Assembly (NCBI GenBank): GCA_032173965.1
Contig: CM063283.1
Location: 85,704,243 to 85,768,242 of the forward strand
Length of the DNA: 64,000 nt
Reading direction: 5' to 3'
Source of the DNA: Sitta carolinensis
Lineage: Eukaryota; Chordata; Aves; Passeriformes; Sittidae
The notes beneath the pieces are model-generated. The model had not been told where the DNA came from and did no database searches. It saw only the letters and a list, made by a program, of their open reading frames with translations. The position numbers and the translations under genes were made by a program. Below, in pieces: positions 22,911-35,100 of this stretch (positions are counted from its first letter, which is position 1; every line of letters begins with the position of its first letter).

Positions 22911-25900
22911 GTGGCAGTTTGTCGCTTTTTTTGCAACTACGGTACTTATCTCACTAGTGTAGTGAGCGGGTGGGCGTTTCGGGCAGTGCGTCAGTGTGTT
23001 AGCAAATGATAGGGAATGCGGGGTCGTGGGGAAGATGACCGCTGTTAGAGACAGGAAAAAAAAATCCGGTGTTGTGTTTGTTGACCTACATTGTTCTTTT
23101 TATTTGCTTCTCTTTTTTCTCCCCCTCTGTCCCTACTCCCCCTTCCCGTCCCCGATAGTCCAGAAGTGCTGGGATTTAGTCTAAGAGATGTGGTTATATG
23201 GCTGTGAACAGATCTATTGTAAGATGTACTGGTACGAGCTCTAGCAAAGCAGTAGGTGTGTTCAGTTTCCAAAGTGGACCTCGGCCAAGAGAGCACGGAA
23301 GCACAATCAGCCTGTGGGTGCTTATCACCGAGATTTCTTGTATTTTAAAAAGTAAAAGTGCCTGCTAAATAGGAAAATCTTGTACTCTGATTTTCAACAA
23401 TACACAGGGGTGTATTTACCTTATTTTTCAGAATTATTGCAACTATTTTACAGTAAAATCTCAGGAATAGTCTAGTTACAGATTTAGATCTGCATCCTTA
23501 GCACTGGAATTGGCTGACAGAGATGGCTTGCTTTTCTCTAAGCACTTACATAGTTGCTCTGGCTTGAATCTAACAAGGGTACTCCCCATACACTGAGAGT
23601 TAGGTCTGTAATGTTTGTCCCTCTGTGTGTCTTGTCCCTAGTGCAGTGACCATTGATTTGGTGGCCTGTCCCGCTGAAGGTCTATAAGGAAGCCTTCTGG
23701 CTAGTATACTTCCCTGTCACTCTGCTAATACCTTCTCTTGTTACTGTGACGTAGATAGAAACACACAGTAACACACACAACAAGTGTTCAAATAAAAAAG
23801 AAGAAAAAATTCGTTTATTGTTGAACTCATATATATATAAGTTTCTAGAGAGTGATCAGAGATTGGACAGAGAAGTTACCACTCCTCCATCTCCACTGGT
23901 CACTTGAGAAGTCTATCAAGTGATATCTTTTCACAAAGAAATGTAAACATGATTCTTGTTTATCTTACAAGTCATGAAAACTAACTCTATTAACTAAAAC
24001 AAATCAGAAGGATTATTTTCAAAGACAGCACTCTCCTTTTGTTGCACTTGGTGAGAGATGCAGCAGTGGTTACAATGCTTCAAACTTTGGTACCCAGCCA
24101 AGACCTGTATGTGCTGTGAGTGAGATGGAATAAAACAAATTCAGTCTTCAGGGTTCTGTAGGTCTGGGGCTGGAAAGAAGTCTCAGAGTCAGGAGGATTT
24201 GTACTGTGATTTTCTGTCACCATCTATCCAGTTACCAGTTTAGCAACTGTGTTAAGTTCTGGAAGTGGTAAAGTTCACCTTGAAGAAATACCATCCATTT
24301 GTTGTTCTGTTCTAGGATCCAAACAAGGACACGGAGTGGAATGACATTCTGCGCAAGAAAGGTATCCTTCCTCCAAAGGAAAACCTGGAGGAACAGGAAC
24401 GTGCAAAGGAAGAGGAGCAGTTTGCCATCCTTCAGAAATCTCTGGGTGAGTGACCAGCCAACTCAGACAGCGGCAGAACAAGCCTTGGAATGGCTCCTGG
24501 GGGAAGCTTTTTCAAAGAAATGTCCAGCTGCAGCGTTTAGATATGCCTGTGAAGTGATGTGTCATTTTCCAGAACTGTAGGGATACCAAAGCTTCATCTC
24601 TACAGGGTGATCAGCTGTTAATGGTATCCAATATATTGCTGAACACGTGGATTCTTGCAGCACATGAAAGCTTTATTCTTCTTATCAGCTCTGTATTTTT
24701 ATGGAAGTAAACGTTTGAAAACTGAAACAAGAACAGGGCAGAGGGAGTCTGCCAGGTGAATGTGCATGTCTGTGCTGCAGCTGCTAAATTTGAAAGCTTG
24801 TGCAGGTAGTTGGGTGCTAGTCTAGGCAGCCTTCAGCTTAGAAGCCTTTTCCATCATATTCTTTCCATCTGTACGTCTAAAGCACGTAATGCTTCCTAAA
24901 AATCCAGTAGGAATAATAACGACAGGTTGAGAAAGCTGTGTCTGCTCAGCCTGGAGAAGAGAAGGCTTTGGGGAGAGCTGTAGCACCTTCCAGTGCCAAA
25001 GGGACTGACAAAAGGGGAGGAACTCTTTAGAATTATAGAACAGAACCATGGAATATCTTGAGTTGGAAGGGACCCACAAGGATCATTGAAGTCCCAACTC
25101 CTAAGGGCAATTCCAGCTTTACGAGATCATGTAGTGATAGATAGGACAAAGGGGAATAGCTTTAAGGTGAAGGAGAGTAGGCTTAGATTAGATATTAAGA
25201 AATAGTTCTTTGTTGTGGGGGTTGTGAAGCACTGCAACAGATTGCCCAGAGAAGTTGTGGATGTCCCATCACTGGAAGTGTTCAAGGCCAGGTTTCACGG
25301 GCCTGTGAGCAACATGGTCTAGTGGAAGGTGTCCCTGCCCTTGGCAGGAAGGGTTGGCACCAGACAGATGATTTTTAAGGTCCCTTTCAACCCAAGCCAT
25401 TCTATTATTCTAAGATAATATTAAAGAAAAATCCACCCCATACTTCCTATTAATATGTCTTTAGAGTAAATAAATTCCGTTGGACTGATGAAAGTTGATG
25501 CATTTTAATCCAGGAATGAGGTTTTTGCTGATTTGATATTTCTTCCATTCTAGTGAAAACTTATGAGGACATGACTCTGGAAGAGCTAGAAGAGAATGAA
25601 GATGAATTTAATGAGGAAGATGAGAGAGCTATTGAAATGTACAGGTCAGAGCAGCTTGCAGAATTTGGCTTTAATGATAATTGGAGGGTCTTTCTTTTAA
25701 ATGCCTTTAGATATTGTTGAAGAGAAAGGATGTTTTTAGGATGATGGAAAAAGGGGGTTGTATTTCTGGTCTCTTGTGGAGCTTCTAAGTGTCTTTAAAA
25801 GGATAATAGCATTTGAATTCAGTATCCTTTATCTACAGCCTACCTTTGGAGAAATAATGTGCACCTGCTGAGCGTATTGTTGGGGATCCTGAGAGCTTTG

Positions 25901-28900
25901 AAAATCACCTCCAGTATTTCCTAATTTTTGTGTGAATGAGATTAAGGTGCTGCAGATTTGCATAATTAGTGTTGGTTTCTCTCTATCTCATAACTTCTCT
26001 CGTGGCTTTTGCCATTTAGTTTGGTTGTGTATTATCTGCAGAAAAAATGTATAGTGAAGCCAGAAATGAGGAAAAAAAGCATTTCATGAAACAATGTTGT
26101 ACTTCTTGCATGTTGGTAGTTTTAGCCTATGATGCAAATACAAGAGCATCTCCTGTATCATTTTGCTTTTATTGCTTTGGGGTTAGAAGAAGTTTGTAAT
26201 TTGTCTATAAGTCTAGGTTTCAACCAGTTTTTTCAAGTGATGTTCTGTCAAAAAAAACCCATCTATTCACAAGATGTCTTTTTTATTCCTGGCTATTCAG
26301 GCAGCAAAGATTAGCCGAAATGAAGGCAGCTCAAATGAAGAATAAATTCGGGGAAGTTTTGGAGATTTCGGGAAAAGATTATGTTCAAGAGGTTACAAAA
26401 GCTGGGAAAGACATATGGGTAGTCTTACACCTCTACAAACAAGGGTAAGAATTTGTTTTTAACCATTAAAGCTTGCACTGTGAATACCTGAAAATGCTCC
26501 AAGGTAAACGTGTAGTAATTGTGGAACTAAGTTCTGATTCTGGACTTCTAAGAAATAAAAGCAAATCATTAATTTCAATACTGTTGAGTCAAGACTGCTG
26601 AACTTCATTCTAGAATGATGTTACCATGAAGTGGCTTTTTTATACTTCTATACAACACAGCAAGACGTGTACCATACAGCTTCCATAGAGCTAGATGTTG
26701 CCACTGAAATATTGAAGCTTTGGAAATTATTCTGGATTAAATGCAAGGGGCTGTGAATAGTAAGGATCAGTGCGTATTTAGCTTGGTTTCTAGTGGCATA
26801 CAAATAGAGTGAGCAAGGTTTCCAGTCCTGTCACTCTGATAGAAAGCCTCGTCAAAAGGTCTGTTGTGTTGCTAGAATTTTTTTGGAAGGGTTATAAATA
26901 CTTGCTGTTGTTTTTTGTCTCTAATTGCTTCACAGGTGTTGATCATCATTTGCATACCTTCTTCCAGGAGCAGCTTTGCTTTTTATTTTGCCCTTGCTCA
27001 TGCAATTTCTAGGTATCTTATATTCATAAACCAGTTTCCCTGAATAAAAAGGGGTAGAGGGGAAGGTTGCATTACTAATATATTGAGATTAAAAAAACCG
27101 ACACACACTAAAATCTCCAGTGGTGATGATCTCCTTTGAGTGCTCGAATACTGGACAACAGAAGTATTCAGAAGTTGCTTCTGGTACTTTTGTCTTTCCA
27201 GGAAGTCATCAATCTGATATTTCTGACCTTTCTTCTGGAGCCGTTTACTTGTTAAATTGTCTCTTGTTTTCTCCTGATGTGTCTGTCACTGTTCTTCGCA
27301 GAATTCCACTCTGTGCCTTAATAAATCAGCATATGAGCGGGCTTGCAAAGAAGTTCAGAGATGTGAAATTCATCAAAGCAATCTCTACCACCTGCATTCC
27401 CAACTACCCCGATAAGAACCTGCCCACGATATTTGTGTACCTGGAGGGAGACATCAAAGCTCAGTTCATTGGGCCTTTGGTGTTCGGTGGCATGAACCTG
27501 ACAAGGGATGGTGAGTGTCTCCATCTCTGCTCTTCCGAAGGAAAACCAAAAACTGTTTTGCTGGGAATGAGAGAAATGAGGCTTAGGAGGAGAAGGGTGG
27601 TACTGAAAATGATACTAGATTTTTTTTTCATCTCTATGGTTCAACCATGTGGCTATCTTGTAAAAGCAGTGATAGGCCAACATATAGATATTTGTCTTGT
27701 GTGTGTAAGTATCTATGCCCTCTGTTTGGTGAAACAAATTTTGCTGGATATATTAAAGGGTAAACAGTACCCATGCATGTTCTTAAGGTGTCTTGGACAT
27801 GAATGACTGCCCTTGCCTGTAGTGACATGATAATCTCTGCACTTGCCTACTGGATTGTAGGGCTCCTTGTTTCATTTTTAATGATGGCATATGTTTGCTG
27901 TTGTCCCTGACTGAGTCAGCTTAATTCAGTCATCACAGAAAACTGTGTACTGAAATTCCTGCACTTTTCTTTTATGTCTTCCTTCCTTCTCCCCTAAGCA
28001 CAGGTGCTTTCCACTGGAGATTAAAGAAAGTGTGAGGTTGTGGTCATTATTCTGTAACATCTGAAAGAAATTAGATTTGATGATAGGATTGTGAGTAGGA
28101 GAAGGGTTTCAACTGAATGTGTTGTATTGACTTCCTGCCGCTTCTAGGAAGCAATCCAGTCCAATTTGGGCCTACTGCTGGTGGTGAAGTCTCTTTTTAC
28201 TGTCTTAAGGAACTAATATTTAGTGTGTGATGTAGAGGCAGAGGGGTGAATTCTATTTACAAGCTACAGTCCTGGAAAATACCTGCAATTCAGATGTGTA
28301 AATTAAATTTCCACAATTTTTTGCCCTTTATTAAATTTACTCCTGCCTCTTCTGATTGTGATGAGCTCAGTGTATGATGGGAACAGCTGTAGTGTATGAG
28401 CAGTGTTCCTTTAGTGGCAATAGATGTGCAAACATGTCTTTTGCCCTTATGTGGTTAGAAGGAGGTATAATTCACTTTCACTGGGAGAGTTGCCTCTAAA
28501 GCTGCTGCTCTGTATCCATCACCTCTTTTGCAGTCTTGGTTGCAAGGTGAGCAGGCTGGCACTGGGGATGTCACTGGTGGGTGCAGAGCAGTACCCTGAC
28601 CTTTGTGCCACGGGCTGAGACCTGTGCCAGTGCTAGGGGCTGGAAAAGGAGGGCTTGGCTGGGAGCAGGTGTGGTAAATGGGGCAGGAGCTTGGATCTGG
28701 ATACGGAAGAAGAAGGGGAGGAGGGCCCTGGTGTGGTGGTGGGATGATAAGGGAAGTCACCCTGGGAGCTGAGGATGGGCTTTCTCCAGTTTGCCCCCCT
28801 ACATTCATGACTCCTGTTTTGCACTGCACAGAATTGGAGTGGAAGATTTCTGAGTCGGGTGCCATCAAGACAGACCTCGAAGAGAACCCCAGGAGGCAGA

Positions 28901-28974
28901 TCCAGGACCAGCTCATGTCCTCAATCAGGGCGAGTGTCCCAGCCAGAGGGGAGAGTGACTCAGAGGATGACTAA
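22690..28974 (+). CDS. PDCL3: Phosducin-like protein 3 (six exons, 240 aa)
   Basis: Cytosolic cofactor of the CCT/TRiC chaperonin in the phosducin family; in mammals it also stabilises VEGFR2. Coding exons: 22690-22695 (Met-Gln only), 24316-24445, 25554-25644, 26301-26444, 27302-27510, 28832-28974. They total 723 bases, giving 240 residues plus TAA, essentially the human length. All junctions are AG/GT with consistent phases. Landmarks: [20 protein letters not shown] (residues 3-22), [19 protein letters not shown] (about 46-64, acidic helix), [20 protein letters not shown] (about 90-110), then the thioredoxin-like core with [40 protein letters not shown] and GGMNLTRD, and the acidic tail ESDSEDD. 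No lesion seen. The plus strand and position downstream of NMS match the mammalian arrangement as I recall it. Confidence 0.97.
23700..24010 (-). mobile_element. Possible LTR in PDCL3 intron 1
   Basis: On the minus strand a TATA-like ctTATATATATATG (23829-23841) is followed by AATAAA (23814-23819) and a T/GT-rich tail. That suggests a small LTR, but I do not recognise the family, and TATA and AATAAA are unusually close. Confidence 0.3.
24915..25415 (+). mobile_element. CR1 LINE, 5'-truncated, interrupted
   Basis: In PDCL3 intron 2. Starts in 'gctcagcctggagaagagaagg', continues with 'gtagtgatagataggacaaaggggaa', 'gattgcccagagaagttgtggatg' and 'ggtgtccctgcccttggcagg', and ends in the CR1 terminal 'attctattattct'. 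It is split at about 25030 by an opposite-strand CR1 end. A conserved non-LTR retrotransposon fragment with no intact frame. Confidence 0.9.
25031..25118 (-). mobile_element. CR1 3' end nested inside another CR1
   Basis: Reverse complement of a CR1 tail (gaatatcttgagttggaagg, gacccacaaggatcattgaag). It sits between 'gactctttta'-type and 'gtagtgatag' sequence that is contiguous in CR1 elements, so it inserted into the older plus-strand copy. Confidence 0.8.
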
Positions 28975-29111
28975 TTCCTGCGACTGCATCTGCATTGATG
29001 CGGTGCCCTTGCAGCCAGTGTTCCCACCTCAAGCACTGGAGACACTCCTCAAGGCCTTGCTGAGCCCCAGGAGGGTAGCCTTTCAAGGCATTCATTCTAG
29101 AAACCTCTAGA

Positions 29112-29117
29112 AATAAA
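29112..29117 (+). promoter_or_regulatory. PDCL3 polyadenylation signal
   Basis: AATAAA about 140 bases after the stop codon, followed by a T-rich stretch; implies a short 3'UTR. Confidence 0.7.
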
Positions 29118-29139
29118 AAACAGTTCTGTTTTTTTAAAA

Positions 29140-32100
29140 ATTACAGCTTCACTTAAGATGCTGAAAGACATTTTGTATAGTGAAGCCTGAGTAAATCTTA
29201 TTCAAAAGTTTTAAAATATAGACATGAGTAGAAACAGGTCTCTTGTTATTTTTTTCATAGTAAATTGTTACTTCTTAAAAAATTTTGAAATATGAAGTGG
29301 TCTTAAGTGCACTGTTTTTAACAACCTTAAATTGTACAAATCAAATCTAATTAGCTGGTCTTAAATAATTTCTTATGGCACTTAAATGGGCCCTCTCTTA
29401 GCCCTCTGTGCTCAGACCTCTGACAGCCTGGACTTCACAGAGAGCTGGGGGAGTGTACCCACAATGCTGGTGCTTCTGAAGGTGGTATGTGGTCCTCTGC
29501 AGAGATGTGCTAGCACCAGAGGGACAACATGAGGCTATAGGCTGGGATTCCAGGTATCTTGGGAGGCCTTGGGGGTGGCCAGCCTCTCCTGGGACCTGCT
29601 GAGTCCAGAACTCCACTTTTGAGTTAGCAGGACCATTGCCTTTCACAAGGGCTGAACTTCCTGCACCATCTTGGCTGCGAATTGCAGAACAAAATTCAAG
29701 ATGGTGATGCTCAAGTGAGAAACAGCTGATTTCTTCAATCACATCAGAAGCCAGGTGTTCCTATAGTAGTGCCATTGCCAAATGGGAGGGAGGATGATGT
29801 TTGGGGAACTGACATCTTGCTATATTAAAGACTTCCATTTTCCAGGTACAGAAATAATAACTGAAGCCTTAGAAGAGCATAAACGTAAATACCACCTTGA
29901 TTATAGATCTGTTGACACTTGGAACGGCTTGCTTATTTTGGGTTGGATTTAATGTCCACCTACACTTTCAGTTGGCCTACACTCAGGCTAACAATCTCCA
30001 AGAGCTTTTGCTAATGAGGCTGCTCCAGTGACATTTTGTTATATTGCTGATGGATTCTGTGGGTGGATGGCACAGAATGCAATATTCAATAAGCAGAGAT
30101 TTTTTTTTAATTTTTATTAGTTTGTAGTGACTTTCAAGCATGATTCCTGCACTCAGACAAATCAGGGTGTAGTCAAAACAACTGTTTCTTCAGCTGAGTT
30201 GTAAGATCCTGATGAAGAGCTTCCTCTTTGAGATGTGAATGGTGATTTGAGTCTCACTTGTCTCCTTTCTTTTCTCTTATGTGTTTCTTTTTGCAGAATA
30301 GCTAAAATATTAATCTTGTGCAAGTGAGCCAAATGCAACACAATAGAAGGTGATAGGTCCTGGATATTATTGCATAGCAGCATTCTTCTCATGCAATGGG
30401 ACTATCCCAAATGCTTCACTGTGCTCACCTACAACTTTGTAGAGTCTAGGAAGAGGACAGCTCTTCCTCCCTATAGAAGCCTACACTGCATGTTTTGGTT
30501 ATCTTTTGCTTGTTCACATTGAATTGTGCTTTTGAGTGACCTCTGATCACATGGACTGGATTCCTTTTGGAGGAAACTAGAGAAACTAGGGGTGAATGAA
30601 AAGGAGAGGTGAGACTTCAGACTATTTCCTTCATGGTCTCTTCTTCCAGCAGGGTCTTAAAACCATAACTGCCTTCCCCTTTTCTGTGTGGTCCAATGGG
30701 GTTTGTGAGCTCTTGGACCACTGAAGAGGACTGAAGCCCTGAAGAGGACCAGGACTGTGTGTGGGTTGTCCCAGGCTGATCAGCTGTGGGCAGCCAGATA
30801 TCCTGTGCCTGGGAATGATAACTGTGGCACCCCAGGTAGTAGTTTTGTCTTTTCTTGAAATGAAGCAGACCTGGTCTGCCTGAGAGGTTTACATGGGAGA
30901 GGGGGAGAGTGCCTGCTCCCTGCTGTCAGGGCTACAGCAGGGGCTGCCTGGCAGTTTCACTGGCGGCTGTACTTTGGAACAGCAATTCAGGAGAAATGAG
31001 ACATTTTGACCTCCATCTTTTGTCCTCAAGTGCTTAATCTGCTGAAATATTGGGGGGTGCTACTGGAGGATGCCATGCTGAAAGGGGCAGATGTGAGAAT
31101 CATCACAAACCAGAAGAGGCTGAATATCCTGCCCAGCTGATGAGACCCACATGGAGCATATTTCAAATGGTATCTATGCTTCTCTCTTTGGCTAGGTGTG
31201 AAAACAGCTTTTTGTAACATTATTATTTTTTCCTACCAATCATATTGCTGTGCTCAAGGCCTTTTGTAGAAATTAGGTCTCTGCAGGAAACAGATAATGA
31301 AGTCTGTTTAACCTTTTGGCAGAGCAGGAGCTGTGGAAACACAGTTAAGGGAATGAGCTTTAGCTTAAAAGGAAGCTGGATGCTAAATAGCAAACCAAAA
31401 CAGCCAATTAATATAGTTGCAGAAGGGGGCAATATAATGGGAAAGAATAACTGGAGAGCGTGAACTCTCATTTGCCAAGGCTTGAGGCACTGTTGCTAAA
31501 TGTGCTATCAATATTTTTGCAGCCTGTCAACAGTTAGTGTCAGATCAATGCTCACTTTTCATTGGTGTGAGAAGGGTCTTTCTGTCAGCTACCAGGGGAG
31601 AAATCAGAGGCAGTGATCCTGCTAACAGTGCTGAGACTTGTATGAGTTACTGTCCTGCATACTGCTGTGAGAGCATCCCTGACTTATCCCACACTGCAGC
31701 TGTGCCAGTGGGTGGTGGAAAAGTAACCCTGGGCCATAGATGGGAGCAGATGATTTGCCATTAGTGGACAGTCACTCTGGAGTTCTTAGTGTGAAATGTA
31801 AGTGCACCACTAGTAATAAAGAGTTTTCTTCATGGTGCAAGTCTGCTGCTAGCCAGGCCATGTGAGCAGCTGCATTAGGTTCATGGCAGGCTGCCCTGAT
31901 GTGCATAAGTTACCATTCTGATTCTCCCCAGATCTTGTATTCTCAATATGGACTCACAAAACCTACAGGGCAGTGTTTTACATCAATTTAACATGCAGAG
32001 GGAGAGCCAGGTGTGGTGCAAGCAGAGCAAAGCCATGGTTAAACTGCCAATTCTCCAGGTACTGAATCCACTCAGGTCTCACAGTCATGGACCTGTACAT

Positions 32101-35100
32101 GGGTAGAAGCATCTGCAGGACTGTGGCTGCAGAAGGTGAAACGAAGGAGAGTCCTTTGAATGGCTGTGCTGTCCTGTACCTGTTTTGGCCAGGTCCTAGT
32201 TTCCATGGGCTCAGCTTAGCCTCTCCCCGCCTCCTGCTTGTGGCTGTCCTATCACCTGTTTTCCCAAACATGCTTAGATGGATATTTGGTTGGCCTTGTT
32301 TCTAGGAGTAATTTAACTTAGGTAAGATGACTCACTATGAGAAATCTGTATGTGTGCATCCAGCTCTGTTGGATCAGCACACAGGATGGGCACGCAATGC
32401 TGAGCCACAACTTAGCCTGACATCTGAACGCTAGTATTCGTCTTTGTAGAGTTCATGAAGAAAGTTGTTCTCATCTACAGCGATTCTCATGAAAGTTAAG
32501 GTGCACTTTTTATTCCTGTTTTAAAAACTCAGGTTCAGAATAATTTGTCTTTATGCTCTGGAAACCTGGGGAAGTTAATCTATTTCACAAGCAATGAAAA
32601 ATGAAACTTCTAACAGAAATGTCAGTAACTTGGTTTGGAGTAGCTCTTCTTTTGTGAGGGGGGTAAAATCCCTTACCATTATATGAACATTTTGCTGCAT
32701 ATTTATTGGGATTGGATCATGTCTAAAAACTTTACTCTCACAGATCAAAGGAGAATGTTTCCCTCTCATTGCTAAAATATTCTCTGTCAATTGTTTGAAG
32801 GCAGTTGAATTAATTTCTCATTTCTTATTACAGCCCATTATAAATCACTCCTCATTTCAATCTCATTTAGTTAATTCAGTCATCAAAGGGTTGTAGGAGG
32901 CATAAAGTATTTTATTGATGTATTTAGCTCTTCACAGAATTAAAAAGAAGTCTTGAACTTCTTAGGTCTCTTTATTTGCAGATGGCTCTTGTGATGTAGG
33001 AAAAAGCTTCATTCCCTCCTGTAGCAGGCAGAACCATTAAAAAATGAAAACCGAACAGCAAGAGACTCTCAGCAAGAGACTCTCCAGGCTTCTGTGGGAG
33101 ACTGATGAACAATATGACTTGTTTTCATATACCATGTTAAAAATTTCATCTCTTGACAACATGCCAAATTTTTCAGGACTTCATCATATTAATTGGAATT
33201 TACAGAGCTGACTGAAGAAGCAGGTCTGATAAAAATGTCAGGAAAAATATCAAATAATTCTGAAGTTGTTTCTACTTAATACTTCAAATGTTAAATAAGG
33301 AAGAAACTATGTGGTCTAAGGCAGAACAGTCAATATAAACGTTGTTAATGGACAATGAGATGTATGTAATTATGCATATTTGTAAGCCTCTGCTGCAATA
33401 CGTCTCCTATAAAAAGTCATTCCAGTACTCCATCAAACACAAAGCTGATTCTTGTAAAGGCAAAAGTTACAGCATTTGCTAGTAAGAGCAAGTCTTGGAT
33501 TTTCAAACAGCCATTGCCTACCCCCACAGAAACTGACTCATGCTATAGCATGTGTCATCCTGATCCCCCTCCCCTCAATATCCATGGGAATACTCTCATT
33601 TACAAGGAAGGCAGCAAAGACAGGTACTGAGCTCCCTCTTGGATGACAGCAGCTTATCCTCTGGGAATTAGTACAGACCATTTGGGGGTGTCGGGAAACT
33701 ATTATTATCTGTCCATATGCAGATTTCTGTTAAGCTGAAAGTGGGGATATCCTGGATCCTCCAAGCTGACTGCCACTTCCTGTGGTTGTTGCCCTCAGGT
33801 GATTAGAAGAGAAATTGTGAGGGCTGCCTCCATAGCAGAGAAGCCCAGCAACTGACACTTGCAAAGATCTGCCACAACATTAAGGCATCAAATACAGTCT
33901 TTAACAAGAAAGTGCTGGTGATAAAAGGGTGAAAAGTTTTGTGGGATGTAGCAAAACCAGGAAAATATGCAAAATGTGGAGTTAGGTTTCCTGTCTGGTG
34001 AACATGACCAGACTTGTCCAGCTGAGGTTCATTCACTCTGATTTTAAGTCTATCTAAGAAATTTAATAGTCCTGAGGAATGAGATGTGAACCAGATTTTG
34101 TGGGGTGAACCAAGGTCAGATCAAAGGTCTCATCCTGGAAGAGCTTAAAGAAGTGTTTTCTTGTCTTCCTTCTCCCCCTGAGACAAAAGTGAAAGCAAGA
34201 GCCCTCGAGACAGTGGAAGAGATAAAGGGCAAGTGGCTCAGGCAGGGTAAAAGGAGCTCAGATGGGAAGCTTTAAAGAGAAATCTGACCACTGCTAGAAA
34301 AGAAGGGTAAAGGTGAAGAAGATAATAAAGAAAAATTTTAGAGCTTGCATTATGATGAGGATTCAGGAATATTTGGTGTTGGGGTAGACTGAGAGTAGCA
34401 CTGTTCTCAGAAGATGGACTTTGTATATGTAGCTGGAGACTGTGCAGGATAGCAGGGTGTATGGCAGCATTAAACCACAGGAAATTTTATACAGACCCGT
34501 GAAAACCTCTCCCCTTACTTCAGTGTATAGGAATAAAAAAGGTAAAGATACATGCTCTGATCCACAGAGAAATGTTGGGAGGTGAGCAAGTGAGCACCAC
34601 TAAGAGCAGAAATCAGGCAGGTTTTCAATAAGTAAAATCAATTGGTAAACAAATAATCGGCAGTTCAAGTCAGGAAAAGATACTGCTGTATTATTTGCCT
34701 GCTAATAAGGTATCTTTAACATAAGCTCAGGAAAAGCTATGACTCTTTCAGGTGAGAGGCACTATTTATATACAGATTTACAAGACACAGTAAGCACTAG
34801 CAGCATTGTGGCATCTAGCACATGTTACAGATCTAGCCCAGTGGGTAATACAGGCTTTCTCTCTACATTTTCATGTCAAATGGCATTTTCAGTCTAAAAT
34901 CACTACTACACTGTCATTTTCAGTTAGCTGCTGCCCTATGCATTTGTTTTGTATTATAAAAGAGATAGCAGTTTTGTTTTAAATACAGTTGAGTAACAAT
35001 CTATGGCTTATCGGTAGCAGTCCCACATTGAATGCAGCTAGAAAAGAGAGGAGAAAAAAACATCTCTTTGTTCTTTTACTGGCAAGTAGCTGGCACTTCA

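Noticed and set aside
22547..22936. Long arginine/proline-rich frames on both strands of the PDCL3 CpG island
   Set aside because: Produced by extreme GC content over the promoter; no motifs and they overlap the PDCL3 start.
27120..27806. 228-codon frame around PDCL3 exon 5
   Set aside because: Intron read-through on both sides; only 27302-27510 belongs to the protein.
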